Assembly: GCA_911728435.2 (NCBI GenBank)
Contig: OU452199.1
Location: 9,620,860 to 9,684,859, forward strand
Reading direction: 5' to 3'
Source of the DNA: Apoderus coryli
Lineage: Eukaryota; Arthropoda; Insecta; Coleoptera; Attelabidae
DNA length: 64,000 bases
Shown here: positions 1 through 13,842 of the stretch, piece by piece
Position numbering within the stretch: the first letter of the stretch is position 1
Layout: every line of letters begins with the position of its first letter
The notes under the pieces: generated by a model
Told to the model about the DNA's origin: nothing
Databases searched by the model: none
Seen by the model: only the letters and a program-made list of their open reading frames with translations
Made by a program: the position numbers and the translations under genes

Positions 1-2641
1 TATAAAATAAGATTTTATTAGTAAATAATCTGAACTATTAGCGACTTATGTAAGTTATAAAATGAATAAATTGTTTGGCAACTATAAACTTAACTCATAG
101 AGATCAATTTTCTAAATTATATAACGTAATTTTAAATTTATAATGAATATACAGTGTGATTATCGTCATTTTTATTTAATTATACAAAAGTTTGAATTAA
201 CAAATTTAAAATCTTCTAGTAAACCTTCTACTTTAATTACCCTGTATATCTTGAAAAAATAATATATTAAATAATAATAATAATAACCAGTTTATTTGCA
301 GGAAAGGATTCCAGGAATCTTATTTCAGTAAAATAAAATGCCTTTTAATAAGCCATTTTTTATATTATAGGTCTTTCTATGGATATTCAGGGTACCAAAA
401 TGTTGACTCATTTATTCATCGGAGATTTATAAGGAGTTTAGTTGCAGAGTGGCAAAAACTAGCAAGATAGATATATGTTTTTTTTTTGTTTTTTGGTAGT
501 ACCTATATGGAAATTTATTCATAATCATAATCGGATAAAATATGAATATCAGACCAAAAATAGAATAAGCTGAGGACTGTTATATTCCTCGAAATAAAAA
601 TATTGAATCATATTTTCAGTCTTGAGTCAATGTTAAAAACGTGATATTTTTCTTCTTTTAATGAAATAAACTCTTAATTATTCTGAATTAAAAATGACTG
701 ATTCACGTAGATATATTATTTAACAATTTGATTTTAGCTAGCATGTCCGACTGCGCCATATTCAGCTCAATGTAAATGCAAGACACTTTTGTTAAAATAG
801 GCTATAACGAACGCCCGACAAGCCAATGTTTACTCTGAAGCTTAAGGGTAAAACTAAAATCACAAGGTTTATAGTTGAACTGGTTGAATACTATGGCTAA
901 ATGTCGCCTCTGTATGTATCTACTATACTGATTTTAAAGCAGTTTTTCAATTCAATTATATTCAACATTAAAAATTAAAAGAAATTAATAAATAAAGAAT
1001 TGTAATGAAATTTAATCTTAAATAAATACCTGTAATGATTCTGTATGGTTTCTTAACCTAATGTAATATATTATTTTGCCTAAATTATATTAGTTTTTCT
1101 AATAAACTACTTTTTACAACATTGTTTGTTTATACTTTTTACGTCTATATTTATTTAAACTTTTTGTACACAAAATATATTTTGCATCGTATACATTAAC
1201 CACAATCATCACAAAATTATAACTGAATGATGAAATAATATGACTTTATAAGAACAACAGCGATTCGATTTATACCTGGTCCACACAATAATAAATAATT
1301 TAATATTCTTTATAACTGGAGGGTATAGACGAATCGACATACTTTCTAAGTACGGTCATATTGACGAATTCATGAGAGCCAAACAAATTTGTCAATATCT
1401 ATCTAAGTACTGATACAAATAATATTTGGTTTAATATAACAAATACATTTTTATAAAAACCTTGTATACATAAATACATAGGGAATTCTTATAATACAGC
1501 TGAAACCAAAGGTTTAGTTGAGGTAGGTATAAATAAAAATAATTATATTTAAACCAATACAGATAGCATTATAGAAGTATCAAATAAATCAAAATAACAG
1601 AGTTGTAGTTATTTTCTATACCTAGAAATATTTACAATTTTATTCTTATTTCTACTGTTTAAGTCAGTATCAATATTATGTGAATCGACGACAATTTTGT
1701 TCTTGTTCTTGCTAATTAGGTATCTGGAAGTCTGTTTAATATCATGTGATTTGACTAGAAGATTTTGCAATAATAAATATATTTTTGTTTTTTTATTTCA
1801 GCTTATTTCAACATTATTTTTTTTTTAATTTTATCTTCCTAATATATGTTTTGTTTACTACTGGGAACTTCATCAGGGCTACAAAATATGCACATTAGTT
1901 TAAAGTAACATTTTTATTATTGATCTTGCTCTTTAAAATCAAACAAACGCAAAATATAAACCATTTGGTATAGACGTAGTAATAGTTTAATTTTTGTAGA
2001 ATTTAAGATAGTAAGCTAAAAAAATGCAAATATTTTAAAATAAAATCATACGAACGAACGAAATGGTGTTCATCAGTAAAGCACGAGATCATCAATCATT
2101 TACAACACGGCAGCATTTTATTCTTTATTCTCTGTAAGACATATTTAAAGTTGTGGATTTTGGTATATGATAAAATGATGGTCAAAAATTGAAAAATTTC
2201 CGAATTTCTTGAATTATATAGAAAAATCGAAATATAGCAATTTGGTTGTTTTTACTTTCTTCTAATTTTATTTAAATTATATTTCAAATAAAATACCACA
2301 TCATTGCAGCCTTAATTTCTCTTCTAAAAAATTAGTACTTATACTATCGATTGTTTCGCAAACTATTGATGATGCTAATGGATGATGGGTTCGAAAAAGC
2401 GAAATGTCCAATTAAATATCAAATATCATATTTTTTTTAGCATTTCCTTACACCAATAATTGACACGACTTGATATTTGGACTTCGGTCAAGAGATACCT
2501 CACTGAAGGTCAGATGTCGATATTGTTCTATCATTTTTAGCACAAAATCGATGTTTTTTAGAATCAGAACAGATTTTGATCGACCTTCTCGTGATTCATC
2601 ATTCAGTTATGCACGATTATGACGAGAGTTATAATTATATA
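1..2641. other. otp 3' flank, no gene recognised
   Basis: This AT-rich stretch lies downstream of the otp stop codon. I see no open frame of useful length and no familiar protein. The minus strand near 1861-1893 has a GCCCTGATGA string that recalls the hammerhead core of the Penelope-like termini elsewhere in the window, but no GAAA partner follows it. Confidence 0.5.
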
Positions 2642-2643
2642 TA

Positions 2644-3868
2644 CAGGGTGTCCCACTTAAGATGGATACAAGCCCATGACTCTGTTATTTTATGAGAGTT
2701 TTTTATCATTTTTAGTAGGACGGTGTCCGTTTACGATATATACATTTTTCATGGAGGTAAAAAGTGTGGTACCTCATTGGCGTACGTTTTAGTGGGGTTT
2801 AAATTTTTTTCGTTCAAGAGTAAACTACCTTTAGGACATAATTTATTTCAAATCTGGTAACTTTACTCGAGTCTTTGTCATCCAAAATACTTAAGTCCTA
2901 ATTTTGATAAAAATCCATACAGTGTGTGTCATTAAAAATTTTGTATTTTAGTTAATAATTTGGAAAACAATAATACAAAATTCCACAACGTCGCTGAATT
3001 CTACGGAACAACCTTATAACAATGTAGGCACGAGAAAAGTTTTTTTAAATCTTTATTAAAAGGTTTAAAAATTGAGAGGTCCATGGAAACAAATTATATT
3101 ATACGTCAAAGGGGAGCTTGTTGATAGGTATGTCATAAGAAAATTGTTGCAAATAATTTGTGTAGTGTACACATAAATAATGATGCGTCTGAGTTTGCCA
3201 GAAAATGTGCGAAATTGTCGAGAGGTCGCACAAGAATTCAATCGAAGACGCCCTATTCATCTAATATCGCACAACACAGTTTCTAAAGTCAATCGAATGT
3301 TTAATCAGCGTGCCATGATTCCATGGTGCAAGAAAAAGTAAAACGGCAAAGAAATCATCCAAGGATTTTAAATCATTTCCGTCTAAATCCAAAATCGAGT
3401 TTAAGAAGCTTTGATGTTAGGCGGAAAAGTTATATTTCAAGATGTTTGAAAATAAACGGTATTAAATCATTTAAACCAAGATTTTTGCAAACGTTACAAC
3501 AAGGGAATGACGAAAGAAGGAAGTCTAACCATTCAAGCCATGTTTTACGAAAATTATTAACTCAAATTGAAAATTAAATTTCTATATTGACACACTGTAT
3601 GAATTTTTAGCAAAATTAGAACTTAAGTATTTTGGATGACAAAGACCCTAGTAAATTTATCAGATGTGAATTAAATTATGTCCTAAAGGGAGTTTACTCT
3701 TGAACGAAAAAAATTTAAGCCCCATTAAAACGTACGGCAGTGAGGTACCGCACTTTTTACCTCGATGAAAAAGTGTATATCGTAACCGTACACATTCCTA
3801 CCGAAAAAAAAAACGCTTGAAAAATAATAGAGTTATGGCCTTGTATCAATCTTAAGTGGGACACCCTG
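2644..3868 (+). mobile_element. Mariner-like element with long TIRs, catalytic domain lost
   Basis: Both ends start with CAGGGTGTCCCACTTAAGAT in inverted orientation. The similarity continues inward for roughly 290 bp, with scattered mismatches. TA precedes the left end; the matching base pair at the right has become TT. About 640 bp separate the arms. The interior carries only the helix-turn-helix part of a Tc1/mariner-type transposase and no DDE region. This is therefore a decayed, non-autonomous copy. The number of mismatches between the arms suggests an old insertion. It lies just downstream of the otp 3' end. Confidence 0.85.
3183..3577 (+). pseudogene. Mariner transposase N-terminal remnant
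   Basis: Two overlapping frames give transposase-like text: first a segment with FNRRRPIHLISHNTVSKVNR, then, after a frameshift near 3320, a segment of about 84 residues with NHPRI, LKINGIK and LLTQIEN. The pattern follows the paired-like DNA-binding region of the intact element at 61502, where equivalent strings are FNERHPDKN and ILKAYKFHPYK. The frame stops just inside the 3' inverted repeat, before any catalytic aspartate. What is seen is a broken DNA-binding domain. Calling the source Tc1/mariner is inference from this similarity and from the TA-flanked ends. Confidence 0.7.
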
Positions 3869-3999
3869 TTTGTATACAATATTATTTCGTTATGCGTTTT
3901 GTATTTCTTATACCTTAAAGATCGTTCATTCTTTTTGTACTACTGATTCTTGGGAATGAGGTTGTGATAAACAAGCTTTTTGAAATAAATGTGAAAACT

Positions 4000-4005
4000 T
4001 TTATT
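4000..4005 (-). promoter_or_regulatory. Candidate otp polyadenylation signal
   Basis: The minus strand reads AATAAA here, about 530 nt after the otp stop codon. It is the first exact hexamer I noticed downstream. AT-rich DNA produces such hexamers by chance, so this is only a candidate 3' end. Confidence 0.3.
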
Positions 4006-4536
4006 TTATCTCATGTTCTCCGATTATTAAACTTAAGCATTAAGTTGAGCTGGTACTATAACATCAGAAAATAATTTTAAAACAAAAAACAAAATAAAAC
4101 CAAAAGAGGTTGTGACAGGAAATAAAACTTTTTCCATGTCGCATTTAGACAGAAGGAAATTAATCAATCAAGGATAACCTTCGATGTTCGATTACTTGTT
4201 GAATATATTTATAGAAAACACTTCTGAATCACATGTTATTTGTCAGATCTCCAATCAACTATCCGATATGAATTTCCATTTAAAATTCTAGTAGGTACGC
4301 ATTCAATTTACATTCATTACAATCATAAAATTTATAAAATACAGTTCACAAAATTAAATTATATTTAGACCGAAATAATAGCAGGTGTCATCACAAATAT
4401 TTTTACAAACCAAACTCATGTATCATATACACAAAATAATAAGTCATTCTTCATATACATAATTAAATCTACGAAAAAAAATTATTTATCCTACAAAACA
4501 AACTATTTTTGTAGTTCTATATTAACAATTTTTCTG

Positions 4537-4859
4537 CTAGTACACCGACGCATTATTGTGCGTATCATAGTTGATTTGTAAATATGATGGTATGGCGGCA
4601 TTCAATTCGGACGCTCGCCGTCGTAACGCTGCTATGCTGTGTCCGCGCCACATGTCTTCCTCCTCATCACCGCCGTTGCCGACGGGGGAGGTGCCCGACG
4701 ATGCGGGCGGTGTTGCGGCACTCGAGCACGGGACCTGCTGGTGTGGTGGGGGTGAAGAAGAACCGCCGCCAGGAGCGACGCCTGCGCTACCCGTCGTTAT
4801 GTTCACGCCGCCGGAACTGCTGCCTACGGGATTGTTGCAATAGGTCATCATTGTATCGC
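4537..4859 (-). CDS. otp: Orthopedia homeobox protein, terminal coding exon
   Basis: This is the last coding exon of Otp, a nuclear paired-class homeodomain transcription factor that in other animals acts in neuron and hindgut development. The acceptor (TTTTCAG at 4860) joins the previous exon in phase 1, giving Gly-Asp-Thr-Met-Met. The exon encodes about 107 residues. First comes a low-complexity Ser/Gly/Pro stretch, then an acidic EEED run, then MWRGHSIAALRRRASEL. That last motif corresponds to the OAR motif known at the Otp carboxyl end, where vertebrate Otp has a similar WRG-SIA-LRRKALE string. It ends in SVY and a TAG stop. The exon is strikingly GC-rich between about 4600 and 4850 against its AT-rich surroundings. 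A long opposite-strand open frame here is a shadow of this composition. Confidence 0.93.
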
Positions 4860-5161
4860 CTGAAAATAGACACAATGAGAGCACGATATGTACAGTATGT
4901 ATCCTGATTTAATATCATCTACATTACCATTGAACTTTTAAATAGTCTTTCCGAATTTAAAGTTTTTTTTTGTCATTTACTCTGTACAGAAAAGGATTTT
5001 AATAATTGAATATTTTTCCACCAACGGCCTAAATGTTTGGTTTAAGTATATTATAATCTATGAAATGGATTTAAAGCTGTATAGCAGTTAGTAGAACTTC
5101 AGACCTTTCTTCTATAGTAGATATAAAATTTCATAATGCGATAGTCGATTTTTCCAGGTAA

Positions 5162-6206
5162 AGGGTGTCCCAGAATTAATGCAAGATTGGAATTTGCCGC
5201 CATTTTTGCAGTAAAGTGTGGTCAACCCTAAAAACAAAATAAATCGACAGCTGACAGTTTAGGGTTAGTAAAAATCCGGGAGACAGGTTCTGTTGGAGAC
5301 GCCAAACACACTGGTCGTCCAAAAATAAGCTGTTCAAATGTCAATATCGAAGCAGTGCGTGAAAGTTTCGGTGACGATCCAGTAACCTCAATTCGGCGTC
5401 GTGGACAAGAATTGCAAAAAGCTCTCTACAGCGTATACTCACTAAAGATCTGTGTCTCCATGCTTAAAAAATTCAATTTAACACAACAATTGAAGCCTAA
5501 TGAGTTTTCAGAATGGATTACTCAGCATCAACAAATGGATGCTGATTTTTCAAGCAAAATCATCCTGAGCAACGAGGCACATTTTCACCTTGATGAGTTT
5601 GTTAATTGCCAAAACTGCCGCTTTAGGGATTCTGAGAACCCATGGGTTCTCAAGAAACTCATTAGGCTTCAATTGTTGTGTTAATTGAAGTTTGTGCACA
5701 TGTGATTGTCGAAAAACAAATGCATCCAAAACGTGTCACTGTTTGGTGTGGATTTTGGGATGGAGGCATACTTGGACGATACTTTTTTGAAAATGAGGAT
5801 GATCAAGCAGTGACTGTCACTAGTGCTCGATATCGCGACATGATTACACAGTTCTTTTTGCCGAAATCGGATGATATTGATGTGGCGAATATGTGAACCA
5901 CTTCAATTACTGATGAGACATTTCCAGGTCGTGTACTCTCTCGTTTCGGTGATCAGAATCGGCCCCCTAGATCGTGTGATTTAACACCATTAGATTTCTT
6001 TTGATGGGGTTATTTAACATCACAGGTCTATGTCAACAAGCCAACAACCACGCGTGCATTAAAGGAGGAGATTCAAAGCTGCATCAACGAAATTCAGCAA
6101 CTTATATTTATATTATGTATATGATTCAATAAAAAACTTACACTCAAAAGACTAAAAACTATGTTTTCTATTTAATTCAAATCTTGCGTTAATTTTGGGA
6201 CACCCT
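5162..6206 (+). mobile_element. Decayed mariner-like element
   Basis: The ends carry AGGGTGTCCCAgAATTAAtGCAAGAT in inverted orientation, about 26-30 bp with mismatches. Between them is a broken transposase on the plus strand. It includes a DNA-binding to catalytic linker segment (FGDDPVTSIRRRGQEL), a segment with SNEAHFHLDEFVNCQNCR around the first catalytic position, VTVWCGFWDGGILG, and finally RSCDLTPLDFF followed by a TGA where Leu-Trp-Gly is expected. The region with the second catalytic aspartate (usually FQQDGA) is deleted near 5893. The copy is dead. The same family is present in shorter form at 17253-17867. Confidence 0.85.
5355..6115 (+). pseudogene. Mariner-like transposase pseudogene
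   Basis: Three plus-strand frames together follow one Tc1/mariner transposase. The first runs from about 5355 to 5645. The second, 5700-5893, contains KRVTVWCGFWDGG and YRDMITQFFLPKSDD. The third, from about 5900, contains FPGRVLSRFGDQNRPPRSCD, then LTPLDFF and a stop, then WGYLTSQVYVNKPTT. The first catalytic position appears as SNEAHF, where Asp-Glu is usual, so it is mutated. The second aspartate block is missing and the third survives. Frameshifts, a deletion and a stop make it non-functional. Confidence 0.8.
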
Positions 6207-9200
6207 ATATATTAAATAAGGAATAATTTATAAGTCAGCTCCACAATAATAAATATGCATTATTTACTCGAAGATTCAACAGATATGTTTTGATAGCTAA
6301 TACCTATGCATGTAAGTATAGCAGGGATATATAAAGTATTTATTCGGAAACTCTCTTCTGAATTCTTATGTATTTTCATTCTATATCAAAGTGATAGAAT
6401 CCATAAACAAACCAACTGGGCAATAGATACACTGCAAGGTAAACGCAACAGATTTATAGTCGAAGTTCATAATTAAAACGTAAAGGTTATATTTCAAAAA
6501 CAGGTTGATAACTGTCGTCTCTGTATAGTTCTACTCTACAGCTACATTAACAATTGACGAAATAAGTTTTGATCATCTAGATATCAGCCGGTTTCAAGCG
6601 AAAGTTTGTGTATCAAAGGGTTAATCTTGAAGAGATGGGAATAATTTAACAATATCAGATTATTTACATCAACGGATTATAACAAAATTTACATGATTTG
6701 ATGCTGAAAAAGTAGTAATCACAAAAAATACAACAAACAAGTGTAAAAAATAGTAAAGTTCCTAAATAAGCAATAAGTGGGCTTGCTAAATATTAATATA
6801 ATAACTGAGACCTAATTTATTATGTACCTTTGCAATAATATTTATTTCTCTTAGCAAATTACAAAAACAGAATATTACAATATATACATAATATAAAATA
6901 AATATTAGAGATAAATATATATATACAAATACCAAAGTAAATCGTTGATCATGTTCGGCAAAAGAGCTGCAATGCACTTGTCTGCAAAAACATGAGCAAG
7001 ATCTTTGTTAAAAAATTACATGATGTATATAAGAAAAGAAAAAAGAAATAGTAGGTGTTTCGATATTCTTCGCGACGAGCAAATTCCCTTTCTGATTAAT
7101 CAAATAGAGTAAAAAATGTGTATTTTATTATTATTAACTCGTCAAAAATGTATTTTATTTAAGCTAATTTATTTATTTTAGAGCCCATAGCCTCTCAAAG
7201 GATCCCAAAGTTTAAATTTTAATATAAACGTTAGGGACTAACTATATATTAATTAAAATGTTAATGATAATCATATTTTAAAGCATATAACAATATATCG
7301 ATATTTGCTAGATCGCGGCAACTAAAATTCTTGCACATTTTGTGCGAGAACTTCGGGATAAGGGTTTTATGATTACTAATATTCAAACCATTTTGAAATT
7401 GTCATAATTTTTTATAGATACCTATCTACTAGGTATAAGAAATATATCTCTTAAATTAAAATAGATTATATTTTTAAATAGTAGCTATCTATGTAAGTAC
7501 TCTCAGATTTAAATGACGGAAGCAACTATATGGAAAGTTTCGCTTTTTTCTAAATCGCTGCCGATATAGGTTTTCTTATTGTCCTGGGACACATACTTAA
7601 TTGCACAATGCAAGCTAGCTTTTTTTACTTATAGGTAGGTGTACCTATCATTTATGGACACCTAGATGCTAATTTTATTTAGGCACTACTTAATATTTTA
7701 GTGTAGCATTATATCAATTTTTAACCAAATAAAATACGTCTGCTTCACACAATATTTATTTTGTTTCCATATTTTTATCTCTTTGTTCTCGTTAAAATAT
7801 TCCATTAGTAGGTATTTTAATAAACACGCAACTGTAAGAATCCGGATCGTACCAAGTATAATATGTATATTAAAAACTTAATCTACTAAAATTAAATATT
7901 GCTTTTAAATTTGCGAAAAGAATTTTAAAATTCCCCAAATAGCATTCCAAGAAAAGAAACAAATTTTTATTATTACTATATGTACCTAAATATTAAACAT
8001 TGTCAGTTATTGAAAAAATGTTTATGCTTACCTAATTGTTATTCATTATACATTTTATATATGGCGACACAGTACTGTGTCGTTTTTAAAAAATACCTAA
8101 TCATTACTGAATTAAAATAATTTTAAAAAGAAATTCTTTTATTATTTTATGTTTTATTAATTGAATCAACTATATAAGTAATTGAATTTTTAAATTTCAG
8201 CATTTATAAGAAGATCATTTGACATTTTCTAATAATTAAAATTTAATTGGGCAAGTCTCACAAGCTCTATTTTACACAAAGTGGAAAGCACAAATTTGTA
8301 TGGATAAGTATGCAACCAAAACAGGTGTTTTTAGGGTTTTTATAGTATATGTTCATTTTATGATACAGAATTTTTATTTTTATCCTGTTTTAGTAGGTAG
8401 ATTTGGAAGATTTTGTTGCATACATACCCACTGGTGAATATATGATATGAGTAATATTTATAGCGAAACATGTGGAATAGTTACCTATGTTTTGCGTACT
8501 CCAACTAATGTTCAACATTTCTTGTATTTTTATTCGAAACAACAAACTACAGAACAATATGATAAATAATCCTTCCACCTGAATACTTCATGATCTATAT
8601 TTTCAGAATCAATATTTCCTGACATATTTCACTGCTATTGCTCTAACATTTTTCCATCGTTGCATATCTTTCGTGGAAGAATATTTACGCAATACCTACT
8701 CTTTTCCAATTCCTGTCTGTTAGCCTTAGTCTCTTTGCAGTTAAGAAACTGATGATATACTCCGACGGAGAGCGGCTCTATAGACAGCCATGATCCCTTA
8801 GCTACTAGATTCGAATAGAATCCACTGGTGTGTGGAAACTAGTTATGCAACAACAAATTTTAAGGCAATTCTACAACTTTTCTGTTAGTCCTATCCTTAT
8901 TTAGTTCAAAAGTAAAGAGAATAATAATAGGATTCTAAACATTTTTTGCCCCTTCCGGTAAATATTTGTTCTATTTGAAGCCAGTTTACTATAGTTGCAT
9001 TACATAGTTTAACTTATTATTTCCTTTCAGGCTATAATGGAGTAATCATTGCCCCTTTGTTGTGATAAGACGCCGACAAATTCCACTGAATCCTTTTCAA
9101 ATACTTGCAAAATTTTGAGAGATATTTGCAGTTTGTTGAGGCATCAGTAGCCACAGCAGTGATCTTGTGTATAGTATGTTTTATTCATTATGGAATATAT

Positions 9201-12200
9201 ATAATCGTATATATTTCCTCTTTTTCAAAACTGAATCGAATCAAATTTAATTTTACCTATTTTTAACAATTTCACAATAACTCCTGCTTAAACTAGTGAG
9301 AAACAACGAACTAGTATATTAACATGTGGGTATCATCAATTCATTAATTGATTCACGAAGTTATTGATAAAACAACAATGTTATGGTAACGATTCAATAT
9401 ATGAATTTTAGATAGATCGAAGTCAATATAGAAGCATAAGGTCCAAATAACACCACTACAATCTACAAATTTACATCACCTCATATTTTAACGTGTATAC
9501 ATTGACACAAAATGCACCAAAACCTAAACACATAAACCTGTTGTACAAACAGAATGCAAATGTTCTATTGGAAGAATGTTTTAACAGAAAAATATTATTT
9601 GTATTTCCACTGACTCCATTAATAATTCATGTACATAATACCTACCTATTTCAAATATGATTCTTAATATTGGAGTGAAACTGTCAATGTAAAATAATAT
9701 GTTATTTAAAATAAAATTATTGGTTTAGTATACAGCTTTTTCCCTATCCGAACTCAGATTATTTAGTCGCGAAAGAATTAATACACATATTTCTTGATTT
9801 ATCGATATTAATACACATCATATTCCAAGCTTTTGAAACTTTGGCACTGAAAAATGAAATCCGTGTTTAAAAATGCAGTTGAAATGAACTTCTAGTAGTT
9901 GTTGGATTAATAATTTTGAACCCTTACTTGTGGTCAAATGATATGTGATTACTTTACCCTCGTGATTCCAGACGAAGTACCTATAAGTACTTTAATCATT
10001 ATCAAACTACTTAACAAAAGTATCATATTTCTAGTGCTGCAAATCATGTTAAATTTGAATTAGTAGATATTTATTATAAGTGTTAGATTTGCATATTTAA
10101 ATAACTATTATAGACCGTATAATGTGACAAACGCATGTGATAATTAATAGTTTTGAATTTTCACTTTTAGTGTCAATTAGGTACTATAATTTTTTTATAT
10201 TATGTTCTTGTATTTTTAATTTATTTTTTGCCACTTATATAATATTATATACCTACACAACATAGGCCAGAACATTAAAATGATCAAAACTGTACCATTC
10301 TGAAGACGGCTTATTACACAACCGAAACTACACGACAGTAAACAATGTTACTGTTATTTTGTAAATTATTATTCTTCAAAACAACGCTAAAATATATATT
10401 TTAAAATATCTCATTATAAGAAACCATTTACTACGATTAATAACGGAAACGTCAGATCAATCCACATCCTCTAATAATATAATATTATACGAGCTAAATT
10501 TTATTATTTTTATCCACCGTAAGAAAAACAGTAATCTTCCTGTATTCTTCTTTTCAAATGTTATTAACGTTATAAATTTCGATTGAGAAGCCTAGATCTC
10601 AAGGGTCTATATTTGTTCCACGTTTGTATGCACCAAGTTAAAATCTAATAGGACATCGAGTGTAAACGTTCTAATTCTAAAATAAATAAATAGAAAAACT
10701 ACTAATGCACAAGTACTTTTGTTAAACTAAGATCATAAACAAAGAAACAGAATGAATGTCGAAATATATCAAGTCTATTTAAGTAGGTGATTTTAAGTAA
10801 ATATATGAGAGAACACAGTATCGAATTAAGAAATAATTTGAAAATATTGTCAATTATTTTATGAATAATGAAGGTTCCACATAAATAAACATTATGATTT
10901 AAAAATGACTTTAGAAAACCTCTAAAAGTGGATTTTCCTAATGTTAAGAGTTGTTCTATGAATATTATAAAAATAAATAACTAAAATCATCCGACTTCCA
11001 GCTCAGACTCTCCGAGGATGGACTCCACCGATATTTTAATTAAGACTATACCCCATATTAGTTTATGATATTATTTATTATTTCAATTAGTATGATTTGC
11101 AGTGTTTTGCATCAACTGAGATTTAATATAATACTAAAAGCTAAAAATAGAAAACAAATATCTAAGTACTCTCTCTAATTAAACGTTGTGTTAAGCAAAT
11201 AATAAACTAAAATCCTCGAAACAACTTAACACAAAATATCTTTAAACCAAACGCTTTTTGAGATGAATTTTGTAAGACAGCAAAACACCCCGTCGTCAAC
11301 ATCAACAACTTCTTTCCCGATTATAAAATCAGACACAGACTTCGACTCCAAAACTTTATATTAAATATCGTCACGAAGAAATATGTCTGTATAGTCAGAA
11401 TTTTACTAGAATATTACGTAAGTACGGTACCTAATTCATTGTTGTTTTTTAATGCGAATTCCTATGCCATGGATGGAAGTGTTTTATTTTTGATCTGCGA
11501 ATTCCGAATAACTACCTATCTACCTCATATTGACACATAGTTCTGTTATTTGACTAATATATTTCATAAAGTACCATCCTGTAGAAGCACATGTTTACGA
11601 TAAGTGGAAAATCATAGCAAACACACGTTAATGGTAAAAAATTGTGTACAAAGTCAATTAGAGTATTATGTGTATTTCAGTAGCTGATTCTAATTACTGT
11701 TACTTGTATAAGTATAAGAATTTCATTTACAAACCTTTTATAAATGTTTAGAGAGTGAACCTCATTAGCGTGGAAAAGAAAGTTTATAGTCTATATCCTT
11801 AAATCCTGCAAATGTTATTGTAAACCTCAAATTTATTCAAACTTTTTTATTTAGTAAACTCAATCATGGTTTTTTGTTTTGAATGACACCAACAAGACTC
11901 GACTCAATTTACTAATAGATATGTACAAAATATTGGCTGAAAAAGTTCAAAATTAATACTGAACTTTTCAAATCCGAAGTCTATCCTCGGTTCTATAAAG
12001 CAGTTGATACTAAAACAGTATGCGCGGGCATCATGCGCTATCCGACAAATTTGGCTCCATACATATTATAGTCTATCCAAAGTCAATGTAAAATATGTAA
12101 ATTTAACGATTCTACGGGGACTATCCGTTCCCATGCATCTTTACATTATAAAAGGACATCGAATGCAGCGTTTTTTCATACATTTCTCCGTCGTATATAA

Positions 12201-12269
12201 GACGTAGGTACAATAAATCATACCTGCCATAGGGATATAAAAGGATACCGACAGTAATAAAAATAACTA

Positions 12270-12609
12270 CAGTGACTGGAAAATATTGGGTTAATGATTA
12301 ATCGAAAAAAAAAAGGATTAGGGTTTGCAAATAAATATATGAATGAAACAAATAATTTTTGGCAACGTGTTACTTTCTCAGATTAATCTAAATATAATCG
12401 GATGGATGGACATCATATGGTATGGCGAAGACTTAATGTGGAATTTAAACAAGAAAATTTGTGTCCCACAGTAAAACACGGTGGCAGAATATTGTAACCA
12501 TTATCTGTTCAATAGTTTTTCTTAGATTAATAAAATGAAAGAAGAGCTATCAAATTAGATAATAATTTTTAATAAAACCTCAAGTGGATGAAACTTTTTG
12601 CAGTCACTG
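12270..12609 (+). mobile_element. Short Tc1-like deletion derivative
   Basis: The ends read TA-CAGTGACT and AGTCACTG-TA, a short inverted repeat with TA duplications as in Tc1 elements. Inside, near 12400-12500, one frame reads MDGHHMVWRRLNVEFKQEN, then LCPTVKHGGRIL and a stop. That matches the Tc1 transposase section usually written VWR-P-...-TVKHGGGSVMVWG. The remainder of the transposase is absent. This is a 340-bp internally deleted fossil. Confidence 0.75.
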
Positions 12610-13842
12610 TATGGCCGGTATACGACACGAGCGGAACACGTTGGGAGTTTAAGCATTAAGATATACATGTGCAAAGCTAGCGTATCATCGGTTAAGGTCT
12701 GAAAATAATGATGTGACGAATGCACATATAAAATTTTGACGTTCTATAGACAATGTCACTGACTAAGTGAGTAAAATTTGTTGTTAGTGTATAATATGAG
12801 AATCATATTATTATAAATGTACCTACTTATATGCATAACAAGTATTAAGAATAGTATTAATTATTATAAAGGTATCTTGCTGTTCGAACACGGACTAGGT
12901 ACGTGTGCATCTATGTCTAAACTTGGAAAAACAGCGTAGCTTGCCGTGTTGGAGCGGCAAGAAAAAATACAGTATACTTTTATACAAATCAACATATACA
13001 ATTGTTAATACCTAAAGAATTTTTAAAATATGGTAGGGCATGTATTGTTATGAAAAATTAAAAGGGTCCGCCTATGGACGGCTGCGGTCGGTATTGACAT
13101 TACAAAGGGTTGTGGTTTTTTATATAATTTTAAACAAAAAGATTATAAAAACTATACCAAGGCTTATAATTTGTATACACAGCCTCTAACTTCAGCGAAA
13201 TAGAAGAAACTTAGCTTTCGTATCGAATAGATCAGCTTCTCAATTCTTGGTAAAAATTGGAAGTTGCTATATTGCATAATATTATTTGTAAGTTTTACTC
13301 TAGTTTTGTGGCTTGAAACATTTCAAGTTACTACACATTTGGTTGAGCTTTTACGGTTTTCCAGAAATTGAGTTTTGGTTATTTTGAAGTTTCACTAGAT
13401 GCCCAACAGCATATTTACCGAGAAATAAGAATAAAATTATAGAGAAAAAAAACAATACCTACGCTAATGAATGTAAAGAAAAAGCTCAACTACTTGTTAC
13501 TTTTTTAAGTAAGGCGTTAAAACTCTTATGTGTACGCTATTGTAGTCTGTTATGGATTAAATAAAGCATGATTTTTCTACTTTGTTAATCATTAGGTACA
13601 TTATTGTTTGATCACTGTACAATTATTTAAATTCGTTATTTGCCTATTAGCGGTGCCAACGTGACCGATAGATGAAATATTAATTTTTTTAAGGCAGCCT
13701 AAACTAGTTCTGTATAAACGTTATTATATATGTATTTAATTTATTATACATGTTTAAATTTTAAGCTTATGTCAAACAAGTCATTCATGGTGTTTTATTT
13801 CACGTACCTTACTTACCTTCAGTTACAGCTACATATTATATA

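Noticed and set aside
1855..1895. Possible hammerhead on the minus strand (GCCCTGATGA)
   Set aside because: The GAAA segment and a convincing stem II are missing, so it is at most a very decayed terminus.
4571..4907. Two plus-strand open frames opposite the last otp exon
   Set aside because: They are produced by the GC-rich antisense of a confirmed coding exon and contain no recognisable domain.
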